From: Erinaceus europaeus
Taxonomy: Eukaryota > Chordata > Mammalia > Eulipotyphla > Erinaceidae
Reading direction: 5' to 3'
Assembly (NCBI RefSeq): GCF_950295315.1
Contig: NC_080165.1
Span: forward strand, 9,849,723-9,913,722
Length of the DNA stretch: 64,000 nucleotides
In this document: positions 22,938 through 34,029 of the stretch, piece after piece
Numbering within the stretch: the stretch's first letter is position 1
Layout: each line of letters starts with the position of its first letter
The notes under the pieces: generated by a model
What the model was told of the DNA's origin: nothing
Database searches by the model: none
What the model saw: the letters and a program-made list of their open reading frames with translations, nothing else
Made by a program: the position numbers and the translations under genes

Positions 22938-24202
22938 TTATAAACCTTTCAGAACTGCTTTCAGGGCTGGCTTGGTGATATTTGATTCTTTCAACTGTTG
23001 CTTGTCTGAGAGGTTTTTCTTTGTTTGTTTGTTTTTGCCTCCATCTAGTCTGAATGACTGTCTAGCAGGATACAATAGTTTTAGTTCAGAGTTTCTCATT
23101 GAGCACTTGATAGATATTTTGCCATTCTCTTCTCACCTGTAGTGTTTGTGTAGAGAAGACTGCTGGTAATCTTATGGGAGTTCCTCTGTAGGTGACTCTT
23201 TATCTCTTGCAGCCTACAGGATCCTATCTTTATACTTATTACTTTTCATTCTAAATATGATGTGTCTTGGTGTCTTTCAGTGTGGGTTACTTCTGTTTGG
23301 GACCCTGTGGGCTTTTTCAACCTATATATCTTTTATGTTGTCTAGACTAGAGAAATTCTCAGCTATTATGTCCTGAAGAATGCTTTCTTCCCCTCCCTCA
23401 CTTTCTTCTTCTGGTGTATATTATTTCTTTTGAAGTTATCCCTTAGGTCTTTTTTGTTGTTTCAGTAACTCTTAATCTCTTTTTGAGATCTCTTACTTCT
23501 TAATTTAATTTTATTATTTTTTCTTTTTTCTTAAATTTAAAATATATTTAAAAAATTTTTCCCTTTTGTTGCCCTTGTTGTTTATAATTGTTGTCTTTTT
23601 TATTGTTGTTGTTGTTGGATAAGACAGAGAGATATTGAGAAAGGATGGAAGGCAAAGAGGGGAAGAGAAAGACAGACACCTGCAGACCTGCTTCACTGCT
23701 TGTGAAGTGACCTCCTGTAGGGGGAGAGCCAAGGGCTCGAACCAGGATCCTTAAACTTGAGCTTCGTGCATGTGCACTACCACTTGGCCCCGAGGTTTCT
23801 TGCTTATTTTTTAGTTGTTTCCAATTCATCCTTGACCTTGCTAATTCTGTCTTCAGCCTCATTTATTCTATTCTCTACCCCCTCTACTGTTTTCTGGAGT
23901 TATTTTGTTTTTATGTTCTGATACTGTTTCAGCTTGTTCAGCTAGTTGTGTTCTTAGTTCAGCTATTTCAGCTTTCAGCTCTCTAGTAACCTTGAGATAA
24001 TTAGTGTTTTCTTCCAGAGACTCATTTGTTGTTTCTGCATTTCTGATGACAATTCTTTCAAACTCTTTACTCTTGTGACTGTTTCCTTAACAAGCATTTG
24101 TATATTGACCTCACTATTTAGTGGTTCAACCTTTGGGGGGCGTTCAGCTGGACTCTTGTTCTGCTTCATTTCTCCAATATTTTTTCTTGTTGTTTTCACC
24201 AT
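22938..24202 (-). pseudogene. L1 ORF1: L1 ORF1 remnant, antisense, split by a SINE
   Basis: The minus-strand start at 24202 has an N-terminal part alignable with the ORF1 at 268 (EMKQNKSPAERPP versus MNEDKSPEETTN). The C-terminal end ...DKQQL-like plus a TAA at 22940-22938 sits 57 bp before the ORF2 start, the normal L1 spacing. A SINE occupies 23551-23791 and further frame breaks are present. Confidence 0.82.
23551..23791 (-). mobile_element. SINE, antisense: SINE-A body with SINE-B-like head
   Basis: Body (CCCTTTTGTTGCCCTTG, GGATAAGACAGAGAGATATT) is SINE-A. The inverted head ends CACTACCACTTGGCCCC, which is closer to SINE-B. It lies inside ORF1 of the antisense L1. Confidence 0.8.
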
Positions 24203-25165
24203 TCTATACAGTATGTTATGAGGTCCCTCTCTCAGTATTTTTCAAATTAATGATCACTCTTGCCTGGATTGACTTGAGTCTAAGTAAGGTACTTAAAGAG
24301 TTCACAGTTGTGGAAATTGTCAGTTGTTTCAAAATTATTTCAATCCCTGAGTTGGAGCACAGAGGCTGTTAAAAGCCTTTTTTGTTCTTTTTCTTCCCTC
24401 TAGGTTATGGGAGCCTGAGGGCTTTTAACCTATAACTAGGCTTCTTAGCTTAATCACTCACTGTTGACCAAAAGATAAAGCAGAATGGGGAGAGATAGCA
24501 CAGTGGTTTTGCCAAGAGACTCTCACACCACAAGGATCCAAAGCTCCAGACTCAATTCAGCTTCTCTGCCAAGCAGGGCAGCACTGCTGGGCCCTGTGAG
24601 TTTCTAAACAAGTCCTGTTTATAGTCTGTAGGTTCTGAGGCAATTATTCACCGTGTTCTCATCAGGTAAACAATGTGGAAAGGCTCCCACTACACAGCCC
24701 CACCGTTAGCTCTTCTCCTGCGTTTCCTGGTCAGTTCTCTATTCCCAGATGTCAGCACAGAGCCTCCCCCCTGCTGCTCCAGCCACTGAAGGCAGTAGCA
24801 ATGGAGACTCACAGCTGCATTTGGTGAGTCCTGGGGGTGGGGGGGCGTGGGGGGGCTCTCTTCCCCTCGGCTGTTTTTTTGTTGGTAAACAGACTGGAAC
24901 TGGTACCTCAACTGCTAAACTGAGGAACTGTTCAATCTTTCCTTAGGCTCCTCCCTGTCCATGAGCCACACATGTCTGCATTCACCTGATGGTTTGGTGG
25001 GTTCCTGAAGTCATTCTATTAGTGCCTTGTTGTGGTCCCAGGTTACCTACTTTGGTTTTTCTTGTCTGTCCATATTTTTGTCCCCTTCTCCCAGCGGCAG
25101 TGACCGTGGCTGCTTCTGCCCTGGTGGCTCTCGAGGCTCTGGTCTTAGCTTCCTGATAAGGTATT
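24203..25165 (-). promoter_or_regulatory. L1 5'UTR (internal promoter region), antisense
   Basis: About 960 bp upstream of the antisense ORF1 start, GC-richer than the window and ending near 25165. L1 5'UTRs hold the sense pol II promoter and often an antisense promoter. Which sites survive here is unknown. It contains a SINE-C remnant (24484-24605) and a G-run cluster at 24832-24855. The boundary on the right is inferred from the adjoining ORF2 fragment. Confidence 0.65.
24484..24605 (+). mobile_element. SINE-C
   Basis: GGGGAGAGATAGCACAGTGG, GAGACTCTCACACCACAAGG and GGCAGCACTGCTGGG fit the SINE-C layout. It lies within the antisense L1 5'UTR. Confidence 0.65.
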
Positions 25166-25186
25166 TCTTATCTTGTATGGTCCATA

Positions 25187-25312
25187 AATTCCTCTCCTGG
25201 GTATATATCATAAGGAAACAAACATACCCATCTAGAGAAATCTGTGTATACCTATGTTCATAGCAGCACAATTTGTAATAGCCAAAACCTGGAAGCAACC
25301 CCAGTGTCCAGT
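25187..25312 (+). mobile_element. L1 ORF2 C-terminal fragment
   Basis: AATTCCTCTCCTGGGTATAT, TATGTTCATAGCAGCACAAT and AAAACCTGGAAGCAACC match ORF2 at about 4750-4865. It abuts the antisense 5'UTR with opposite polarity and has no 3'UTR or tail. Confidence 0.88.
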
Positions 25313-26104
25313 ATAGGGAATTCTTAAGTTGTTTTATTTGCGTACTGAAGACAATGGTACCAGTTGGAAAATGATGGACTGCTGGTTGGGAAGCTCTCAG
25401 AATTTGTTGTGTAATGTTTGAGGAAGACATAGGCTGGAAGGGTTAAAATGTTTTTCAGAAAAGTGAGAAATTTTACACATTTACCAGCAGCTGTGTTTAC
25501 TGTAAACCAGAAATCCCCCCCAATAAGAAAGTGATAGAAACATTTTAATATCTAACCATTAAAAAGCCAATAATATCACGAGTCAATGCATATTAAGTAG
25601 AAATTATGATGAATAAGAAAGTAAAAGATTCTCTGAATAAGCTTTTCAAGAAAATCTTTAAATGATCATATATAGTTCCTTTAAAACTATAAATACTGAC
25701 ACTCATGGTATCTACTTCTATATAGGTTTTCCCATAATAAGCAGAGAAATATTGTTGGCTACAGTTCCCACATCTGGGAAAATACAGAGAAAACGAGGAG
25801 TGAAAAGAAGTGTCTTTGCATTAGCAGAGACCAACAAGAATGTCAGCAAACTGGAATAACATCCAATATCCCTCTTCTTAGCCAACCTCATTTGCAACTT
25901 CTGTTCTCATGAAGTCATCACTGGGAAGTAAACAATGCCAGTTGGAGGGGATATCCTAAGATTAGCCCTGAAGTCTGACATTATTTTCTTGGCACATTTT
26001 AGTGTAAAAAAAAAAATCCTGTTAGTATTCCACATTCACTCTGGATATGGCCAAGTACAGGATCCAAGAGGAAATTCCCTGTTGAGTGAACACTATAAGA
26101 AATA
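25313..26104. other. No gene seen
   Basis: Unclassified; a 65-aa frame at 25662-25859 shows no domain. Confidence 0.45.
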
Positions 26105-26215
26105 GAGGGACAGGTGAGCACAGCAAGTAATGAGGTCATTGTGTGGAATTACGCCTCTGTTGACTTGTAATTTTGTAAGTCAATATTAAATCACAAGTAA
26201 AATTTTAAAAACAAG
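26105..26215 (+). mobile_element. Old L1 3' end
   Basis: GTGTGGAATTACGCCTCTGT and AATTTTGTAAGTCAATATTA with an A-rich end match the terminal part of an ancient L1 3'UTR, related to 50620-50700. Confidence 0.65.
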
Positions 26216-26761
26216 AGTTAAATGACTAACTGAAGAATGAATGTCAAAAAATGTTTTTTCTTGAAATTTCAAAAAAAAAAAGTAAGAAATGAGGTCATTT
26301 ACTGACCTCTAAGAAAAGGATCACTGAAGATATTCCTTATCTAATTTGACACTCCTTTAGGAAAAGTAAAATATAAAGGTGATAATTTCCACTAAGAATA
26401 AGAGAAAACAGAATAGCACAAAATGGGAGGAGCTATATTCATGCATATTAAACATGTTAACCAGCAATAATAAGGAATATATGCAATTCTTAGAAGTTTA
26501 CCAATTCATATAACCACTATGATAACTCACATCCTAAGTTGATTTAAGTATAAGACCCATTCCAACATTTTCCAATATGTTTTAATTAGGATGTCACTTT
26601 CTTTTCTTTCTTGAGGGGAGATTACTATGGGTAGGACGGAGAGTGCTTGGCAGATTATACAAAGATTTACTTTGTTGATGGAAAAATTTTAAATAAAGTT
26701 TTACAGTATGGGACAAGTGTAGTATATAGTGCTTTGACACTTGATTACTAAATTTTTCAAC

Positions 26762-26808
<47 letters not shown>

Positions 26809-27070
26809 CAAGTCCTCTGCTATGTGTGACTTTATCACAACTATGTGACCTTTTCCATCCAAAGAGACATAGAGCAACATAAACAAGACATACACCCTTA
26901 TCCTGTGATCTATCTGAGCCCACACTTTTTAAAAAGAGAAAATTACAGTTATATAGTAATACAGATTAAATTTAGAATAAAGATGATCTCTAGGACTTTG
27001 GAATAAAATATGTATATATTTCTGCAAAACTGTTCACAGAGGCCTATATCTAGAGTGTGTTAGTGAATTA
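26216..27070. other. No gene seen; microsatellite inside
   Basis: Apart from the (TG)n(GA)n tract nothing is recognised. Confidence 0.45.
26766..26808 (+). repeat. (TG)n-(GA)n microsatellite
   Basis: About 14 TG units followed by about 7 GA units. The His/Thr-rich ORFs on the minus strand are its translation. Confidence 0.97.
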
Positions 27071-27294
27071 ACTTCTTGCAATTCTTCTTCTTCTTCTAGC
27101 GTTTGCCCTTCTTCCGTAGCCAGTCAACAGTGTCAGGTTGAAAGCTGTCAGGAGCTGCTTGTTGCTGGCTTTGAAAGTGACTGGGATCCATGTGGATTCA
27201 GTCGGCTAGGAAGGATCGTCAGTTTCCCCAATGAATGGGTACTCATGGGATGCACCACGTGAAGGTCGATCCAATGCATCCCACTTCTTGCAAT
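27071..27294 (-). mobile_element. Unrecognised 200-bp retroposon with 12-bp target-site duplication
   Basis: Body 27083-27282 is flanked by perfect ACTTCTTGCAAT copies (27071-27082, 27283-27294). On the minus strand it begins GGGATGCATTGGATCGACC and ends CTAGAAGAAGAAGAAG, an AGA-type tail next to the duplication, so polarity is minus. It shares nothing with SINE-A, -B, -C or the L1s here and I find no second copy in the window. No convincing pol III A and B box pair. A 31-codon frame (27191 to 27096, ending RKKGKR) stops just before the tail. It may be a lineage-specific SINE or a processed piece of an unknown transcript. Confidence 0.75.
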
Positions 27295-27651
27295 GAGCTT
27301 TATAATCACAGAAGTCACTTAGATTTTATATAGCACCTTGGTATGTTTTCAGAAATGATTTGTGAAAGAAACACCACTAATTTTTAACCTTCAATAGTAA
27401 CAAAATCTAGTAGTTAGGATTTCAATTTCTTTATAGATCCAGGCACTAGAATATTAAAAAAAAAAAAAAAAAACTATCCTGATGGAAAGAGTGTGTATGA
27501 ATAGTCCATGATAAAAAAGAGCTTTATTCAAGAGAATAACTTTGACTACATTTTTGTCAATAGTTGTAGACACAAAGAATACCAGTTTTTACTTACCATT
27601 GAGCCCAAGAATGAGAGGAACCATCTTGTACTTTCTCTAGATTCACCTTTA
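27295..27651. other. No gene seen
   Basis: Contains an 18-19 base A-run near 27455-27473, possibly the tail of an eroded retroposon, otherwise unclassified. Confidence 0.4.
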
Positions 27652-29700
27652 AAATAGATGGGAGAAGATCTTCACATGCCATATATCAGACAAAAAAGCA
27701 AATGACCCATCCAAAAATGGGCAGAGGATATGAACAAAACATTCACCTCAGAGGAGATCCAAAAGGCTAACAAACATATTAAAAACTGCTCTAGGTCACT
27801 GATTGTCAGAGAAATATAAATTAAGACAACATTAAGATACTACCTCACTCCTGTAAGAATGGCATACATCAAAAAGGACAGCAGCAACAAATGCTGGAGA
27901 GGCTGTGGGGACAGAGGAACCCTTTTGCATTGCTGGTGGGAATGTAAATTGGTCCAGCCTCTGTGGAGATCAGTCTGGAAAACTCTCACAAGGCTAGACA
28001 TGTACCTTCCATATGACCCAGTAATTCCTCTCCTGGGGTTATACCCTAAGAACTCCATAACACCCAACCAAAAAGAGGTGTGTACTCCTATGTTCATAGC
28101 AGCACAATTCATAATAGCTAAAGCCTGGAAGCACCTGAGGTGCCCAACAACAGATGAGTGGCTGAGAAAGTTGTGGTATATATATACAATGGAATACTAT
28201 GCAGCTATCAAGAACAATGAACCCACCTTCGCTGACCCATCTTGGACAGAGCTAGAAGGAACTATGTTAAGTGAGCTAAGTCATAAAGATATAAAGATGA
28301 GTATGGGATGAACCCACTCATCAACAGAAGTTGAGAAAGAAGATCTGAAAGGGAAACTAAAAGCAGGATCTGACTAAATATGGAGTAGGGCACCAAAGTA
28401 AAAACCCTGTGGTGAGGGGTAGACATGCAGCTTCCTGGGCCGGTGGGGGTTGGAGGTGGGTGGGTGGGATGGGACACAGTCTTTTGGTGGTGGGAATGGT
28501 ATTTATGTACACTCCTAGTAAAGTGTAGTCAAACAAATCACTAGTTAATTAATGTGAGAGGGGGGAAATTAATTGTATGTCTCGAAGTTTTTAAAACACA
28601 GACTGAGTCTTTTAAATATATAGGCTGTGTATTTGATATGTGGACTCTCCCAAAAGCCTAGACCAAGTAGATCAGAAGCAACCAATGGCACAGCTATATA
28701 CAAGATACTGGGTACTATACAGCAAACCCTAACAAAAGGACTTTTCAAAGTTAACCCAATTACCAAATAATGTGATGATAACATTAACTATCGATTGTCT
28801 TTTTGAACTCTAAGACAGCAGGAACCTCACATCTCCACTATAGAGCCTATATTTCTCCCAATCCTGGAACCTTAGGATAGGGCTCACTTTCCCGCATGCC
28901 TTTTCCAATCCATATCAAATAATATTGCATCTGCTGATCACAACCCAATCAATGCAACGATTGCCACCTCAACATGCTTCAGCTCAGACTGTGTCCAGAG
29001 ACTTCAGGTGTGGAATGACAACCCTTCAGCTTCATTGCTCAGGTGAGACCTTTCCTTTCATAGTATTCTCTAATTCCATCCCAGGTGGTTCACTTTCTAA
29101 CAAAGTCCCAAAACCTAGATATACACCAGTTTCTGTGAGAGAGAGCATATGTTCACACGTATCCATAAACTAATGCAAAATATATACCTGAAAGCAGAAG
29201 TACACTAGAGCTTGCAGTGAGTACCCCCCCTAACACTTCCTCTCCACTATTCCAACCTTTGGGTCCATGATTTCTCAACAATTTGTTTGGCTTTGTATGT
29301 TAACTCTCTTTTCAGCCACCAGGTTCCAGATGCCACCAGGATGCTGGCCAGGCTTCCCTGGACTGAAGACCCCACCAATGTGTCCTGGAGCTCTGCTACC
29401 CCAGAGACCCACCCTACTAGGGAAAGAGAGAGGCAGACTGGGAGTATGGACAGACCAGTCAATGCCCATGTTCAGCGGGGAAGCAATTACAGAAGCTAGA
29501 CCTTCTACCTTCTGCAACCCACAATGACCCTGGGTCCATGATCCCAGAGGGATAGAGAATGGGAAAGCTATCAGGGGAGGGGATGCGATATAGAGATTGG
29601 GTGGTGGGAATTGTGTGGAGTTGTACCCCTCCTACCCTATGGTGTGTTAATTTATCCTGTCTTAAATAAAAAATAAATTTAAAATTAAAATTAAATAGAT
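27652..29700 (+). mobile_element. L1: 5'-truncated L1 (type 1), ORF2 C-terminus plus full 3'UTR
   Basis: Body 27660-29692, flanks AAATAGAT (27652-27659 and 29693-29700). It starts inside ORF2 (GGGAGAAGATCTTCACATGC) and includes the frame at 27859-28311, which loses the INRS end to a small insertion near 28290. The 3'UTR ends CCTACCCTATGG before an A-rich tail. Very similar to the L1 at 1-6432, including an in-frame TAA at 27817-27819. Confidence 0.93.
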
Positions 29701-29733
29701 CCAGTCACACAGAAGACATATTAGATATTTCTT

Positions 29734-29826
29734 AGCAGTGAAGCAGATCTGCAGGTATTGATCTTTCTCTCTTCCTTTCTGATTCCCTTCTCCTCTCAAT
29801 TTCTCTCTGCCTTCTAAAATAAAACA
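29734..29826 (+). mobile_element. SINE 3' half
   Basis: AGTGAAGCAGATCTGCAGG through TCTCAATTTCTCTCTGCC, with the head missing, running straight into a GGGAA array. Confidence 0.75.
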
Positions 29827-29972
29827 ATAAAGGGGAAAGGGAGGGGAGGGGAGGGAAGGAAAGGAAAGAGAGGGGAAAGGAAGGGAAGGGAAGGGAAGGG
29901 AAGGGAAGGGAAGGGAAGGGAAGGGAAGGGAAGGGAAGGGAAGGGAAGGGAAGGGAAGGGAAGGGAAGGGAA
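29827..29972 (+). repeat. (AAGGG)n pentanucleotide array
   Basis: An irregular GGGGA lead-in followed by 18 uninterrupted AAGGG units at 29881-29970. It grows from the 3' end of a SINE. The Leu-Pro-Phe-Pro-Ser repeat ORFs on the minus strand are artefacts. Confidence 0.97.
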
Positions 29973-30791
29973 ATGGCTGCCTGCAGTGATGGCTTCTTTG
30001 TGCAGGCAACAAGTCCCATCAACAGTTCTGGAGGTAAAGTAAATTGAAATCAAATAATAAGCTAAGTGTTTACCTTGCCTAAATTTTTGGCCCATAAAAA
30101 TCATTAGCTAGTAGAAGCTTAGATGAAACTAAGCTCTAAGTCTGCTTACTAAACAACAACGAAAATAAAAGAAGAAGTCTCTACTGTCCAGCACAGAGTG
30201 CTTTGGAAATAACAACCAAACAGGAATCGATACATAACAGAATCATTGTCAATATTAGGCAAAGGAACTTATATATTTGGAGATACATGTGGTTACAATA
30301 TTGAGAACAAACTCAAGAGAATTTTCTTTTTTTTGTAGATCTTCAAGATAAGCTAGAATTGGTATAAAAAGATAATTTACAAACTAAAGGGAATAGTCTA
30401 TAAAGTAGTTTGAAAAGGCAAAGACTCATATCTACATAAATACACATTTATATAAATATAAGAATGCAATACATGAGTGTACTTATTAAAATTATTAAAC
30501 TTTGAATATATACATATTATATAGAAAGGACATGTATATAAAATAGATATGATACAGTTTTGTTCTATTTAAAATACATATGGATATGCATTTTCATAAG
30601 TATCTCACCTCTCTAGGCTAGGTATATGGATGATATATGAATGTAAATATGTGTTATATCTAAAATATAGTTCTATATTTACATTATATGTATATACACA
30701 TGTTTGCCTACATATGCATAAATACAAATATATACAGCTATGTGGGACAACAAACATGGGAAACTCAAGTGTGCTTCTGATTTATACCAAA
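29973..30791. other. AT-rich region without genes
   Basis: Strongly AT-rich with alternating TATA/ACAT from about 30420 to 30740. No repeat family recognised. Confidence 0.5.
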
Positions 30792-31449
30792 AAATTCATA
30801 TTCTTACCAGCAGTATAGGAGGATTCCTTGTAAATTGGTCCAACCCCTGTGGAGAGCAGTCTGGAGAACTCTCAGAAGGCTAGAAATGGACCAACCCTAT
30901 GATCCTGCAATTCCTCTCCTGAGGACACAACACACCCATCCAAAAATATCTGTGTACACATATGTTCTTGGCAACATAATTTTTAATAGCCAAAACCTGG
31001 AAGCAACCCAGGTGTCCTACAACAGATAAGTGGCTAAGCAAGTTGTGAGAGATATATACAATGGAATATTACTCAGCTATAAAAAATGGTGACTTCACTA
31101 TTTTCAGCCAATCTTGGATAGACCTTGAAAAATTCATGTTAAGTGAAATAAGTCAGAAACAGAAGGATGAACATAGGATGATCTCACTCTCAGGCAGAAG
31201 TTGAAAAACAATATCAGAAAAGAAAACACAAGTAGAACCTGAACTGAAACTGGCATATTGCACCAAATTAAAAGAATCTGGGGTGGGTGGAGGTGAGAAT
31301 ACAGATCCAAGAAGGATGACAGAGGACCTAGTGGGGGCTGTATTATTATATGGAAAACTGTGTTATGCATGTACAAACTATTGTATTTACTGTTGAATGT
31401 AAAACATTAATTCCCCAATAAAGAAATAAAAAAATAAATTCATATTATT
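30792..31449 (+). mobile_element. L1: Twin-primed short L1 (type 2 3'UTR) with 14-bp target-site duplication
   Basis: Flanks AAATTCATATTCTT (30792-30805) and AAATTCATATTATT (31436-31449). Inside, 30806-30829 is ORF2 sequence in reverse orientation (ACCAGCAGTATAGGAGGATT). From 30830 the sense ORF2 C-terminus starts at GTAAATTGGTCCAACCCCTG, followed by a short 3'UTR ending ACATTAATTCCCCAATAAAG. In ORF2 the two segments are adjacent with a few bases lost, the signature of twin priming. Confidence 0.92.
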
Positions 31450-31972
31450 TATCTAATTTATTCTCACACAATCCTACAAAACACATATTACAAAGTATAC
31501 TCCAGGTTACTTATAATTAAGGCGACAGGGAACAAGACTAGTTTTAAGCCAAACTGTTGTAGAAATGCTCTGTCAAGTTGTTAACTAATGCTCATAAGCT
31601 TCAGACTAGATAAAGCAGAAATTTGGATTTGGCATTTAGAACTACTTCCTAGATGACCCCTAATAAGGAACCACACTCTGAGTGTCACACATCTAGAGAA
31701 GTGACCCTTATTCATTTCCCTTGGAATCTCCTTCTCACCATTGCCTGACAATACTTTACGACCTTGAGTCAAAGATCCATGACTCAATTAAAATACATTT
31801 TCCTAGTTTCCCACCATTTCTATACTATTGGTCCTTATAACATTTGAATGATTCTAGGTACCAAGTGTTTTAAGTTTCCAAACTTTCATAATTGAAAAAT
31901 TACCTCACAATACAGTTCTAATCAATAAAGACAGTTTTAAATGCAACACTTCCAGGGTGAAATTGGTACAAA
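31450..31972. other. No gene seen
   Basis: Unclassified. Confidence 0.45.
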
Positions 31973-32346
31973 AATAATGATGAGGGGACTGGGTCGTAGC
32001 ACATCAGGTTAAGTGCACATGGTGTGAAGCACAAGGATCAGCATAAAGATCCAGGTTTGAGCCCCAGGCTTCCCACCTGTAGTGGCAGGGGTGGGAGGGG
32101 GTGTCCCTTCACAGGTGGTAAAGTACCTCTACAGGTGTCTATCTTTCTCTCCCCCTCTCTGTCTTTCCCTCCTCTTTCTTTTTCTCTTTGTCCTACCCAA
32201 CAACAGCAACAACAACAATAACAACAAGGCCAACAACAATAAAAATGGGAAAAATGGTCTCCAGATTCATAGTGCATTCACCAAGCCCCAGCGATAACCC
32301 TGGAAGCAAAAATAAATAAATACATAATTAATAATAATAATGATGA
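31973..32346 (+). mobile_element. SINE-A, long 3' form, with 11-bp duplication
   Basis: Body 31984-32335, flanks AATAATGATGA (31973-31983, 32336-32346). The central block is altered by a G-rich insertion (GTGGGAGGGGGTGTCCC), and the longer 3' part (GGTCTCCAGATTCATAG) is present. Confidence 0.92.
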
Positions 32347-32690
32347 AATGTGTGTGCCTGAGATAGCTACCCTATCAGGAAAGATTTGCACTGTTACTGT
32401 TTTGACTAGCAGGGGAGGGGGAGTATTGTGTTAACTACCCACCAATAAATCTTGATGTTGAAGGATTCGCTTTTTGACATATGTATAGGCTTATCTCTGA
32501 ATTCACATTAAATGAGGTAAAAGAAAGAATGCAATATGTGTTCTATTTTCATTTCTTCCTTTCTTCCTCAGCTCACAGTGATGGAGAGTTAAGCCAAGAA
32601 GGAAATATTCCAACTTCATCTGTAAGCCAGTAATAAGCATACCCATTAGCAACCTGACCGTCTTCTAATGATTACTTACATATATGTGAA
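32347..32690. other. No gene seen
   Basis: Unclassified. Confidence 0.45.
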
Positions 32691-32938
32691 AGTATTATGA
32701 AAGGGCCTGCTGGTGATGCACCTGGTTAAGTGCACACATGGCAGTGCTCAAGGACCTGGGTTCAAGGCCCTGGTCCCCACCTGTAGGGGAAAAGCTTCAC
32801 AAATGGTGAACCAGGGCTGCAGGTCTTTCTCTGTCTGTCTCCCTTTCAATCTCCACCTACCCTCTCGATTTCTGTCTGTCTCTATCCAATAAATAAAGAT
32901 AATTTTTAAAAAATTAAAAAAACAGAAGGTGTTATGAA
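32691..32938 (+). mobile_element. SINE-B with 10-bp duplication
   Basis: Body 32702-32924. Flanks GTATTATGAA (32692-32701) and GTGTTATGAA (32929-32938), one mismatch. Confidence 0.88.
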
Positions 32939-33390
32939 CAGGTTTCATATATTCACTGATCTCCTCGGGTCTTCATGAAGGTTCTTTTTTAGCTAGGTTA
33001 TTTATTTAAACTGAGGAACTTGAGGATCCAGGAAGAGAATTTTTGAAGCATTCTGTTTCCTCCTTTGTAAAGGTAAATAATATTCCTCCAATTTGCCTTT
33101 CTTGTAATCTAAAGGTAAATGGCTTTTACTTTCTCAAAAAAAAAAAAAGCTCCACTTTGTGAGATTCTGAGTCCCCTCCTCTTTTCTCAATTTCCAAGGG
33201 CATTCCTTTGTTAAGTGCCTTTCCTGAGCTCTTTCAGTAGTAATTGAGCATACCACTAGCAACAGACTCTGGATCTTGAGTGCTGTGAGTTAGTAGTTAC
33301 TATTTATATTGATATCTGCCCCTAGACAATGAATGACACAGAGCTCCTAAAGCCATAGCAATTCCAGTAGTAATAAGAACACTAGGAATA
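32939..33390. other. No gene seen
   Basis: Unclassified; a 12-base A-run near 33137. Confidence 0.45.
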
Positions 33391-33588
33391 GGGCCAGGTG
33401 GTGGTGCACCTGATTAAGTGCACACACTATAGTGCACAAGGTCCTAGGTTCAAACCCCTGATCCTCACCTGCAGGAGGAAGCATCACGAGTGGTAAAGCA
33501 GGGCTGCAGGTCTCTCTCTCCCTCTCTATCTGCCTGCCCCTCTCAATTTCTCTCTGCCTTTACCGAATAATAAATAAATAAATAAATG
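33391..33588 (+). mobile_element. SINE-B
   Basis: GGGCCAGGTGGTGGTGCACC head to an AATAAATAAATAAATG tail; no clear target duplication. Confidence 0.92.
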
Positions 33589-33694
33589 CATAACGTATTA
33601 AAATAAACACGAGGGGTATCACTTGTTCTAATATTTGATCGTAGACCCCACCCCATATCACAGGACTCCTTTTACTTTTTAAATAATATTTATT

Positions 33695-33980
33695 GGAGTA
33701 GGGCGGTAGCACAATGGGTTAAGTGCATGTGGCACAAAGCAAAAGGACCAGCACAAGGATCTCGGTTCGAGCCCCTGGCTCCCCACCTGCAGGGGAGTCT
33801 CTTTACAAGTGGTGAAGCAGGTCTACAGGTGTCTATCTTTCTTTCTCCCTCTCTATCTTTCCCTCCTCTCTCCATTTCTCTCTGTCCTATCCAACAACTA
33901 TGACATCAAGAACAACAATAATAACTACAACGTTAAAACAAGGGCAACAAAAGAGAAAATAAATATTTAAAAAATTAAAA
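33695..33980 (+). mobile_element. SINE-A
   Basis: Head GGAGTAGGGCGGTAGCACAA, full body with CATCAAGAACAACAATAATA and A-rich tail. Confidence 0.92.
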
Positions 33981-34029
33981 TGTAATATTATTAGTGATCT
34001 AACAGTAGTTTATGAAGTAGATTTGGAGG

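Noticed and set aside
21178..25312. The antisense L1 plus the sense ORF2 scrap as one giant twin-primed insertion
   Set aside because: The sense part has no 3'UTR or tail and a complete 5'UTR in the inverted part would be unusual; insertion beside an older L1 is simpler.
27096..27191. 31-codon minus-strand frame ending RKKGKR as a gene
   Set aside because: Too short, within a retroposed element, and preceded by a stop nine bases upstream; not called as a CDS.
29662..30104. Frames with repeating Leu-Pro-Phe-Pro-Ser
   Set aside because: Translation of (AAGGG)n; five-base period makes the same peptide in all frames.
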